Source: Clytia hemisphaerica
Taxonomy: Eukaryota > Cnidaria > Hydrozoa > Leptothecata > Clytiidae
Assembly: GCA_902728285.1 (NCBI GenBank)
Contig: CACVBU010001038.1
Location: forward strand, 227,368 to 291,367
Reading direction: 5' to 3'
DNA: 64,000 nt
Below the pieces are notes generated by a model. It was not told where the DNA came from, searched no databases, and worked only from the letters and a program-made list of their open reading frames with translations. Positions 1 to 11,700 of this stretch are shown in pieces. The stretch's first letter is position 1; each line of letters begins with the position of its first letter. Made by a program: the position numbers and the translations under genes.

Positions 1-249
1 TATAGAAAGTTTTTATTTTTTTCATTTTGCCTAAAATGCTTGGTCAATAGTTAAATTTCCTAAAATTTGGTGATTTTTAGTACTCATGTACTAAAATTTT
101 TCTTAAATTTCTTGAAGACCCCACCTAATTTGGGATTTTAGTACACATGGTACTAAAATGCTTTAAGGCCTTTTTTGTAATACCACCACCTCACTAAAAG
201 TCATGATGTCTGAAATTTTAGAACTGACCCCCCCCTGTCCAACTGTATA
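1..249. other. Non-coding, AT-rich
   Basis: No gene is seen. Two imperfect palindromes of the form TTTAGTAC..GTACTAAAAT lie near 76-97 and 141-165, suggesting a small decayed inverted-repeat unit. Confidence 0.4.
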
Positions 250-816
250 AGGCGGCAATCACAAATATTTTCGTTTCGCGTCGCCCGACCGACTCTCGAA
301 AATTGAGCAGAATTGAGTCAGTGAGTCTGTGAGTCGGTAAATTTGTCAGACTTTTTATGTCAATGACCTTTCCTTCGTTCAAAAATTTTATTATTGCCGA
401 TTTTTTGAGAGCGATTTCTAGCGCATTCGCAGCATTTTGACTTTGTTTATCATTACATGCGCCATTTTGGGGGCGGAGGTCACAGTGTTCAAAGGTTATA
501 ATTTTAAACCACCCATTACACACGTGGTTGTTTTGGCTGCTGGCTGGCTGCCAATCTGGAAAGTAAGGCATGTACGCCAGATATCTCCGGCGCAGACTTT
601 GGATTTCATAGGCTTACACAAAGGCTACGCCAAGAAATCTCTGGCGTAAATATTCTCTTCTTTCCAGACTGGGCTGGCTGGCAGTTTCCTCCAAGAATGC
701 ACTCCAAAAAAAGATGGAAAAATGGAAACCCGAAAATTTTTACGACCAACCGACCGACCGACTCACTTTTTAGACCCAACAAGGACGCGAAATGAAGATA
801 TTTGTGATTGCCGCCT
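250..816. mobile_element. MITE with AGGCGGCAATCACAAATAT ends
   Basis: A 19-base perfect terminal inverted repeat, AGGCGGCAATCACAAATAT at 250 and its complement ending at 816, bounds about 567 bases. The match continues imperfectly inward (TTTCGCGTC). A second inner stem pairs GGCTGGCTGCCAATCTGGAA (about 546-565) with a copy near 662-684. There is no transposase, so this is a non-autonomous element. Target duplication is unclear. Open frames here on both strands are products of the palindrome. Confidence 0.75.
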
Positions 817-855
817 AACCAAAAATCTACTTTCACCTAAATGAAGAAGTCAACA

Positions 856-1074
856 CCGTAAGTTGGTCTAATATCGACATCCCTCGTCTAATTCCGACAC
901 CCTTCTTTCGAGACAAGAATAATATGAACGCTTGAATCACTGATTGAAAAATAATTATTCCTCTATGACCACTAAGCAAAGAACAACAGTGTCAACCTTT
1001 CTATCAATTTCAGCTGAAAAAAAGGGTGTCGAAATTAGATAGAGGAGGGATGTCGACATTAGACCAAGTTACGG
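856..1074. mobile_element. Tc1/mariner-type MITE, family A (copy 1)
   Basis: Ends CCGTAAGTTGGTCTAATATC and its inverse (GACATTAGACCAAGTTACGG) bound 219 bases. Two more copies lie at 36165-36394 and 52423-52640; those are flanked by TA on both sides, the target of Tc1/mariner-class transposases. Here the left TA has mutated to CA. Confidence 0.8.
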
Positions 1075-1186
1075 TACAAAATACAGATTACACTAATACA
1101 ATGGGGAACCTAAAAAAACGAAAATTGGATGGTTACAGAAATAAAAGTAAAGTTGGTTAAAAAAAAATAAAAGGCAATTTTTCTAG

Positions 1187-2080
1187 CCGGCAAGTACAAA
1201 ATGCATAAAACATAATGCATATTGCATAATGCATAATAGTAATGTGTAATTTACAGAACGATTTTATATTTTCTAAAACTCTCCTTTGTAGAGGCTAAAA
1301 CCGTGAAACCCTGTTTAGAAGAGTTTCCTAAGTAAACATTCCAATCAGAGGGATTTCCCCAGACATGATATTTACTTTTCGAATTCGAACAAAAGAGAAA
1401 ACATTCGAATCATAACAACAAAGGGTTTTCTGCCAGCATAAATAATAAGAAGATGCAACAGATCAGAAAGGTTTCCCCCTTCTTCTTTCTCAAAAAAAGG
1501 TAAACACATTTAAATATTCGAATGTAAAATGATTCGAAGTCTATTTTCTTTGATCTAGCTTTCGCATTAAGCTCTTTACTTCATATTGGCTGGATATTGG
1601 TTTATCTAACAAAAAACATTCACATGGTTAATGCTTTGTAAAGGGAAAACCCGTTGAAATTTGTTAGAAATTAGTTCGAAAAGATCTCCGAGAAATCAAC
1701 CCAGAATAAAGATCTTACTATAAAAGTTATACGTTTTTCGAGTTTTTCGCTTTCGAAAAGTAATACGGAGGAGATATTTTCGTGTTTTTTCTACACTATA
1801 CTACATTCTGTAAAATACAACAATGAAAATCAAAATGGCGACAAGCATTTTCAGTGGATCAGAGGTTTTTTTCTATCATTCATAAAATTACATTTGCTTT
1901 TCTACGACAGCTTTCTACCCGTTATTTTCTGGTAGAAAATGGTATATTTGTTTTGTTGAAAGTAACATCTTTCAAATTCTCCTTATTGTCAATTGTAGAC
2001 TCTAAAATTGACATTTTTCAAATATTATGCATTATGCATTATGCAATATGCATTATGTTTTATGCAATTTGAACCTGCCG
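1187..2080. mobile_element. Inverted-repeat element with TGCATTA repeats
   Basis: About 50 bases at 1187-1239 (CCGGCAAGTACAAAATGCAT, then a run of ATAATGCAT repeats) are matched in inverse at 2024-2080. The arms hold a short tandem TGCATTA/TGCATAA array. The roughly 790-base interior has no significant open frame and I recognise nothing in it. Probably a non-autonomous DNA transposon. Confidence 0.65.
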
Positions 2081-2650
2081 TTTTTCTAGCTGGTGATTTT
2101 CCTCGTGAAATATTTGTTATATAAAAAATATTAAATCCTTCCACAAATAGTTTTTTTCAAAATCTGTCGAGGATATTTTGATGATGTCTAGCATACTATA
2201 CTATACTGCGATTAATTGTTTGCTCTGGGGACTCGTCCTATGATCCTATCGTCCATACATACCATGCCATATCGTTCTATCGTTCTGCTAGCTGGAAAAA
2301 ATTTTGTCGGCCATTTTCGCTTACCATTTCCCGCGCAATATATAATCAAGGGTACAATTTTCCAGACTGCAACTTTTAGGTGATTTTTAGGCATTTTTTA
2401 TACCAGTTTTCTTACATAGAACTTTTATATTTGAAATGTATTTTTCAAGTGTTATTTTATAGTTTATAGTATATAAAAATAATCCATTGATACCTTTTAG
2501 ATATTTTTTTGATGGTCTTGCTTTAACCTTCCCATGTGTTATGAAATTACTTAAACATAAGTCGTGGTTGCACTGCAAACAAGACCTAACAAGTTGGTTT
2601 TTTCTTAGGTACGTGTGACCCCGAAGTTTATTATTAATTTTTGCCGTTGT

Positions 2651-2699
2651 CCAATCAAAGTAGCTAAATACGTGATAAAAATCACGTGATCATATAAAT
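2651..2699 (+). promoter_or_regulatory. Putative KDM5 core promoter
   Basis: CCAAT at 2651-2655, a palindromic E-box ATCACGTGAT at 2681-2690 and TATAAAT at 2693-2699 lie just before the first in-frame ATG of KDM5 at 2738. The order and spacing resemble a TATA promoter. KDM5 genes elsewhere often have upstream non-coding exons, so this is suggestive only. Confidence 0.35.
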
Positions 2700-2737
2700 T
2701 CAATCAGCTGGGTTATTCACGACGGCACAATTTTTTT

Positions 2738-5700
2738 ATGAAGACAGGGGATATTTTTTCTTCAAAAAGTTATGTGTTTCTGCCTCTATTGACCATGTTT
2801 ATTTCTGGAGAAGAATTCGAATTCATTCCACCACCAGAGGCGCCTGTCTTTGAGCCAGACGAAGAAGAATGGAAGGATCCATTGGGCTACATTGCCAAAA
2901 TTCATCCATATGCAGTCAAAGTTGGGATTTGTAAAATACGACCTCCACCGGTGCGCACCTTTGTTTACGGAATTTCAAATTACACTAATTTTTCAATTAC
3001 TTCTTTGGGGCCATTCAAAATACATAAATAACTGATTTTTCCTTCTTTTTCAGGATTGGCAACCACCTTTCTCCATAGATGTTGACAATTTCAAGTTTAC
3101 ACCAAGAATTCAGAAATTAAATGAATTAGAGGTGAGTTTTGGCACTCTTTTGACATAATCATTGTTTTAGGAAAAACTGACCAGTTCCTGTATCTTTTTT
3201 TCCAAATTAAAATGGTTGCAAGATTACTTTATCACAATTATATGATTGAGAATTCAATTATATCATGATAAAATCATATTTTGGCAAATTTTGCTGTTTT
3301 GGCCTGCTTGTTTTGAGCATATGGAGCACTGATGCATTATGGGTGATTCACTCCATGATGCATCATTTTTCTAAAGAAGGGTGTCATTTTAATAGGTTTT
3401 CTTATCTAAATTTCTACACATTTCACAAGCAACAATTTCAATTTCAAAAATCTACACCTTAAACTGCCTTAAATTGAAAATTCCCTTCATTTAGTTTATA
3501 AGAACATGGTTGTTATAAGAATTTTTTGTTAGGTTACATAATAGGTATATTTCTGTGCCAAAATGAAGCTGAAAGCTAAACAAGTTACGGGTGTACAGGG
3601 TTTTCTGGTTTGCTCAACAAAATGTATACAACCAGATACCACAATTAACTTTTCAATATATCTCCAAAAAAAGAAACTTTCATAACTCTATCAAAAAGTC
3701 AAAAATTGGGGATATAGAGATGTGCCGCTGGTCAAGGCACCTTTTTTCATGAGTCCCAGCTTCTTCTTTTTTTTTATACTTATGCTAGGGTCGCTAAAGC
3801 ACCAAAACACAAAATTCAGTCCCATGTAGCGTACCTTTTTTGGGAAATGTGGAAATTTATGAAAAAAAATGGTAAACTAGTTCCACATAGGGTCCATTTT
3901 TTTAACCTTGGTAGAAGAACCCTTCAGTCAGCATATTAGTCAGGGAGCAGAGCGCCAAAAAAAATGTCAAAAATTGTATTTTGGTGGGACTTTTTAAAAC
4001 TTACATGAAATGAAAGCTTATGCTCCATAGAGCTCAAAACACTTTACTTGCCATCTTGAATTTACTTGTGGGCTTTGAAATCAATCAAAACACATTTCAT
4101 TTTTCAGTTACAAAAAAGTTCAGTTTTTTGTCGCCATCTTTCTTTCTCATAACACAGCGTTCAAAATATTTGAATCTTTTCAGGGGGTTCATACAGAATG
4201 AAACGAATAAAAGAAATGAGAGAATCATTTTCTTCTTGTATCTTTTGTATATTCACCTGTTTTATAACATTTATTTACATTTCTGTTTACTTTAACGAAA
4301 TTGAGATAAAAAAGATTCTTTGATCTTTCAGTGAAAGAATAATTTGTATACAAACCCCCGTCTATAACTTTTATAAATGAATACATTCCATTGCATTTCG
4401 TAAATAACAAAGATTAAAAGTACGTGAGAAAAGCGCGGGAAACCTTTCTACCATGTGCAATGTGTATTGCACCACAGCAGGCTCACATTATGCTTACACT
4501 TGTTTTTTTATTAGAACACAAGGCTCTATCACTTAGGCCGAAACCCGGGGGTACTTAAGCAAAAATGGATGCTGGGTATGGGCGGACCTTGGGTCGGTTT
4601 TTTCACCTTCCAAAGTCTCTCTAAAGGTTATAATAAATCAAGATATAAATCAGAAAATTTCAAAGTAGTCTCTCTAAGGCCTAAGGGTCGGAACATTCGC
4701 ATGAGTTTTAGAAAAAAAAATTAACTTTAACAGGAAAAATTGTAAAAAAGTCTCTCTAAAAGGGAAGGAAGTTTTTCGAAAATCGGAGAAAATTTTCCAA
4801 AAAAGTCTCTCTAACTAAGGGTCACTTTTTCACTAAAATTTGGTCTCTCTAAGGGTCGGTTGGTTTTCATCGGAGGTCCGGTCCGCACACATACCCCTCT
4901 CATCGATCCGCCAACCCTAGTACCCCCGGCGGCCGAAACCTGAGAAAAATGAAGAACAATAAGTTTCCAGCCAGACCTTTAATCTCAAAATCGGCGAAGA
5001 GTATGTTGTTACTTGTTGGGGAGATAATGGAGAGCCTTTTCATATTATTGACAAATATCTTACGGATCTTACGTACATTCCCAGTTTAAAAATCAAGAAA
5101 AAAGCTGGTTCTTATAAAAAGAAAGCATGTAACAAAATGCATATTAGGCCTGGGCCCTGGCCTTTTTATTTGACTAGATAAAGGGATAGACCAACGGGAC
5201 ATATTTAAAAAGATTTTGTCGTAGGATAGACCTTACTTAGTACTTTCTTAGCAGGACTGAAAAAGAGAAAAAAAAGGACATTTTGTGAATTTTATGAGGC
5301 TTATAGGGGATAATTTGACCAAATTTTGATCTTTCAAGCAGCAAAAAGTAGAAATTTCCAGTCCAGGGGACTCAAATATAATTTTTGGATTTTTTCAACC
5401 CTCTTTTGTCTCAAAAAAGGCACCCTTGGCTGGAACATAATATTCATATCCAGAAAGTGGCGTCTGGTGATTTACGAATTTGCTCGAATTTACTGACTCA
5501 GTAAAGGGTCAAATTAAATTCCTGCCAACAAGATTTTATTTTCAAGAACTTAGATTATTAGTCTGCGGCTCAACTTTGAAAGTGATAGAGTATAGTGACT
5601 AAGGAGGTACAGATGGAAAAAAATTATAATCTAAACCCTGCAATCAATCTTGATTAACTAAAATAGATCTTTTTCAAGACTATTCAGGCCCGGTGGAAGC

Positions 5701-8700
5701 AGGCAGAGGAGGCTTTACTTTAGCCTCGCTTCTTTTCAGCAAAATGTACTATTTTCTCCATATCCTGGTCTGGTGAAATTTAACTCATTTAATAGGTTTT
5801 CAGCCCCTACATATTTACGGTCGTTCCTCCGGGCCTGTTTATTAAAGCAGAATTTGGATTAGTAAATTTTCCTTTTGCTTTGAAAAAAATGTGGTCGGGC
5901 AAAGCCAGGCTGCCCCTTCCATACTGCTGTGGTCCCTGCTTAGTTAAATCAAAGCAGAATTAGCTGTCTTGTTCAAGAATACACTTCACTGGCTTATGAT
6001 ACACGATGGAAAATTACGTACAGAGGTGACATTGGAGTGATAACGGCTCATTTTGAATGTGTTTCAGCATTTCCTCAGCACTTCTTACAGGTCAATATTT
6101 TAAATCTTATCATGGTAGTTTTGAAAGAGCAATTATGAATTCGAACTAGAGTTTTCAGGACAAAATATATCGCTAAATACGGGGATGTTTTCCTTTACCT
6201 TTCTATATATTGCAGTTCATCCGTATACTTTATAACACATAGAACATTCCCTTTAAGAGTTAAGTAATTTTACAGACCGATCGACAGGGTAAAAAATAAA
6301 CTTTTCTCCAGCGATATTCATCAACTCCCTTGACCAAGACACATAAAATATTAGATTTAATATGTTTGTTACAATTTCATTGGTAAAACCGTTACGGTCA
6401 AAGAATTCTAAAGTGAAAAGAGTGCAAAAGTATTGGTCTGTAAAATACCCTCTAAGGTCACGTGACTGGACCAAAATACAATACAATCATTTTGTTTTAT
6501 GAAGGTCTTTTAGTGGTCCAAATTTGGAATCAATAGCATTTGGCGATCCCGGGATATCAGGGGGGTCAAATATGTCCCCCCTGGGATTAGCCATACAGTA
6601 AACTTTTGTCCGTGCAAGGCCCCACAAGTAAATTCAGAAAGGCAAGTAAACGGTTTTGTGACCCTTTAGGCCTACTTAACCATCCCTGAAAGTTTCAAAA
6701 AGTCCCGAGTGTTATTTGATTTTTTTGGCGCTCTGCTCCCTGACTATATGTATAAGAAAATGTTGATTTTGCAGATATTTAAAATAGAACCAGGATTGGC
6801 TTTGGGGTATATACCCTGAGTGTATTTAATTTTGGTATACCTTAAAGGAAGAAATTTTGGCGGAAAGAAAATTTGGCGGATTTGACTGAAATCCGCCGAA
6901 TTAAGTTCCCGCCAAAATTTCTTTTTTCCGCCATCCGCCAAATTAAATTCCCGCCAAATTAAACATTTTTAAAATATGATCTCTTTTAACTTTAAAGTTT
7001 AAGGTGTTTTTGCTATTTTTTCGCTGTTTTGACGCCATATCTTAAGGCTAAATTTTTAAGGGACCGCCAAATTAAATTCCCGCCAAATTTAGTTTTTTCG
7101 TCCATCCGCCAAATTAAATTCCCTCTGAAAAAACTTTTTTGGCCATCCGCCAAATTAAATTCCCACCAAAATTTCTTCCTTTAATACTTAAATTTGGCTG
7201 TTGGGCAAATGAAAATGTGATTTTTGGCGGCTATTTGTTAAATTTGGTTAGTTCCCTTAAGGTAATGCTTTTTTAAATGATTTTTTAGGGTATTGTTTTT
7301 CAGAGGACACTGTCAACAACCCATGCCATGTGAGGGGAATTGGGTAGTCAGTTCAAGGTGCTGACGGGATGCTTACTCAAAGCATCTATAGTTGCAAGAA
7401 TGGGCTCCCAGAGCCTCCTGTAACTCAACCATAATAGTAATAGAAATAGAAGGTACAAATCATGCACCATGCCAAAAATGCCTTACAATAAGGTTTTTGT
7501 AATAACTTGCCCAAATTACATAAAAAATTAGGGAAAATCTCAGAAAACCTCTATATTAACATTTAGAAAGGGTAAGAGATGGTTGAAATCACTCCAGGGG
7601 GTTAAATGGCCCAAATATGGCTAATTTGTTGTCCAGACAAAAAGATTGTTCTAAAAAGGGCCATTTAAACTTTTTCTATACCAAACTTAGTTCAAACTAA
7701 AGCTAAATGGTTGTTACTTTACTTACTTTTGATACTTTTGATGGGTTTTTTGAGTCTCTCAATCATCCGATTTGGAAATCCGATGATTCACCATTTCTCT
7801 CACACTGTTTGAATCCGCTCTCCTGTAGTAGGGATAATAATTCAGGAGCAGTGGTTCGTCCGGCAGTGTGGAAAGAAAAAGGTCAAGTTGTTTTAACTCC
7901 TAATAGTAAAATGGCCCACTTTTTATGTTCTTTGGTCCCAAAACAGGACAATAAAGTTGTCCTTAATTTTAACCGTGATATTTTACAAAAAGGACAATTT
8001 TGGGACCGAATAACCAAAATCTGCTGCCTGAAAATTAATTGTAAACCATTCATACAGTTTTGTGCAAAATTATAGCTTAAATAAGCTGATAGTTTTGGCA
8101 CTATTTTGGAAAAGATAAAAATTGTTGAATCCCTAGTGTTAAAGCACAAAAAGAGGTTAATAAAAATACATTTGCCTTTTAGGACAACATATTATCCACG
8201 AGAGGGGCCGTTCAACGATTTTAATTTTAATTATCTTATGTTTGAGGTATTTTGAGCCTGATCTGTAAGGATCTTGTTATAGGGTGGGGCGTCAAATGTC
8301 AAAGTCAGAAAATACAAGATGTAGTGTTTTTTTAAGAAAATTTAACCTATTGTGAGGCATTCTGCGCAATTTTCAAGGTCAGAAGTCCAAAATTGGCCGA
8401 ACCCCCCTGGGGGTACTGATTCGCACTACAGGCAAAAATTGGAAAAAATGGCATTTTCTAGCCTTTTCAGGCCTGTAAATATGTCAAAACTATTGCAAAT
8501 CTTATTTTTTTTCATTTGCTGTACTAAACTTTATGAAGAAACAAAAAAATAATCATATTGGGTTGAAAATTGTGCCCATTGGAGCCCTAAACGAGCCGTT
8601 TTAAGCCAATTTTGGGTAGCAAAATGCTTTTTAAGGCCAACTTTGCAAGTTCATAAACTTTAAATTGATTAAATCACATGTCTGAAATTTTCAGAGATGG

Positions 8701-11700
8701 AAGTCTTCAATAAAGTCTTTAAGCAAAATGCATTTCAAGTTTTCCACTTATTTCAAAAATTCATATTGGCGTCTTCAAAATGGCTTTTTAGCAAAAAAAT
8801 CATATTTATCAAAAAAGAGCATTTTTTAAGGCAAGCTTCTACAAACTGAGTTTAAATGCTGACTGAAATTTTTTATGCAGTGATAGTATTCTGGAGATAC
8901 TCCAGGGAAATCAAAATCATTTGGGTCTGGGATGCGTCTATGTCTGCCATTATGGAAATAAAATCCCTGCTAAGAGCCATTTTTCAGGCAAAAACCCAAA
9001 TTTGAACTGAAAAAATTTCTTAAATGACAATAGACATGGGCCCGAATTTCCTTGCAGTGATAGTATTCTGGAAATACTGCAGCAAAATCAAAATCATCTG
9101 GATTTGGGATTTGGGTATATCCACCATTTTGGAATTGAAATTCCTGCTAAAACACAATATTTCAAGCAAAAATCCCATTTTTGACTGGAAAAATCTTGAA
9201 AATAGCAATAAACATGAACCTAAAATCTTTTTGCAGTGATAGGCTTCTGGAAATACTCCAGGGAAATCAAAATTCTTCAGGTTTAGGATAAGGGTATGTC
9301 CGCCATTATGGAATTGAAATATGTGCTAAAACTGGCTAAAATGCAACATTTCAAGCAAAAACTCCATTTTTGACTATAAAAACTGCTCTGAAATGGCAAT
9401 AGACATGGACCCAAATTTCATTAGTATTCTGTGAATTCTCCTGGGAAAACAAATGCATTTTAGTCTGGGATTTGTTTACATCCACCATTATGGAAAAGAT
9501 CTTGTTGTAGGATAATGTTCTTCATGTGTACCAAATTTTGACTTGATTGGAGCACCCTATCAAGACTTATTGATCTTGGATAACTCATTCTCCTTTCAGT
9601 TAGGACAATTCATTGTCCTTTTTAGGACCGCAGTTCAAAAGCTTATATCTCTTTAAGTATACCTTTTACAGTCACGAGACCAGCATGGATCCGAAGATGG
9701 ACTTTTTAACTTAACTACGGGTATCAATGTTGGGCCTAGCAGAGTCTGTAATTTTCAAAACTAGTCAGGAGTGTAAAGATGGTGCAAAAACAGCCATTTT
9801 TTGTACCTTCTTTTTGACAGTGTCCCAGAGGGGACTTATTTTAATGGGATAAATTTTTACGGGGACTCAATTTCGCAAATGACATTTTTGGGAGACAGTA
9901 TCTTCACAATTTTGAGCCTTTTGCTGCCTGCATTTTGGTTGTTGAAATACATTGTATACATTATTAGTGCTTGTTTGGTCCTTGTAAACATTTAGAAATT
10001 AGTTTATTTGACAATTTTGAGTTATGTTAATAAGGCCTTTCCAAATTTCCATTGGGATTTAATTTCGCAGATGACGCCCAAATCTGTGAAGCCCACAAAA
10101 CCTAATCCTTGCGAAAATTTATCCCATTTAAAAGTATATGGTAGGAAGATTTTTAAGGTTTTGATTTGTTTTTACCATTCATCTTTCTTCAACTTTTTAG
10201 GCTAAGACCAGAGTTAAACTCAATTTTATTGATGCCATTGCAAAGTTTTGGGACTTACAGGTGACTTACTTATATATGAATTTTGAATATTTTTAGACTT
10301 GATCAAAACAGTCTTGTTTCTAACCCCTTCATTTAAGGGGGGTATTGTTGCTTAAGAAGGGGTTTCTGTCAAATATAGGTAAAAATTGAAATTTTGTCTG
10401 TGGGGCTAAAAGGATCACTTATTTTAAAAATTGTAGAATTTCTTTCTGTGGCATCATTTTCCACCTTTTTATTATAGATTTTTAAAATTTACTCCTGTGA
10501 CAGCTGTTTTCACAGCCAAACTTGAAAATATTACTTATCGTATACTCCAAACTTAATTTGTTGCAATGTATAAAACGACAGTAAGAGTAAGTGTGGGGGG
10601 TGTCAACTTAAGGGGAGTCTTCCTACGTAAGGGGGGTCTTGAGTTTAATTCATTATTTTTTAATAAAAACACAATTCCTCAAAATAAGGGCTGTATCTGG
10701 CTGCATTGCTGATAAAACTTTAAATATTACTTATTCTAGGTGGTTGTGCTCTTTGAAAAATTGATTTTATTTTGTGGACTAAAATAATAAATATATTTTA
10801 CTTTCATATTTTTTGTTTGAAAAGCTTAGAATTATTGATCTAGAATCTGATGTTAGTTTACTTTATCTTTCAAGGGGAATCAAATCAAACTCCCAAATGT
10901 TGAGAAAAAGCCATTGGATATTCACACGTTTCACAAGGTTTGTCTTTTTTAATGTTTGTTTTCAATTTTTAGAAAGCTCTTGATTCTTCAGACAAATACC
11001 TTTTTATCACTGAAATTTAATGTTACTGATGGGTATGAATGAGTGTTTTAAACATGAAAAGAAGATAGGATAGCATCGAAATAAGGGATAGAAAGTGCAT
11101 CGCAATTTTTTGCGTGATTTTGCATCCTAAAATGGATCAATTTTCAACTTTTAGCTTGTAAGTAATCCAAAAACGCATCGCAAATTGCGAAATGCGATAC
11201 GCTAATTCGATCCCTGTACCACCCTTTCTCTGACAGTAAAGGGTTATTAATTATTAATCTGAAAATAAGGCCCTTCATATTCCTGGAGAGTGCCGATATC
11301 CTACCACAGAGAGTTCGGATTGAATAAACTCATTTCATCCTGGCTTTATACCTGCGATCTGATGCTTCCACCTTCCCATCTTAAGAGAACTAAGTTTGGC
11401 CGAGTTGGCAAATGCCGAAAATTTTTACATTTGCAAGGAATTACCCTGTCATTTGCTTGCCAAATGTTTTTTTTTACATTGGGGGTTATTTTGGAAAAAA
11501 ATGTTATTTTGTTTGGGCTGCAATTTTTTTTATTTCGGCAAAAACTTATTTTAGCAATTCTTGGTAAATATCCTAAAACTCAACAAAATTAGTGTCCTTT
11601 AGGTAGTTTCTCCATTTACCCTACTAGCCTAAAAGATTTGGATCTATTATACTAATTGGTGAAAGAGCTAAATTATACCAAACCGCCCCTAAACAACCCT

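Noticed and set aside
7707-8075. 122-codon frame in KDM5 intron 2
   Set aside because: No recognisable motif, no splice context, and it overlaps an inverted repeat that also opens the other strand.
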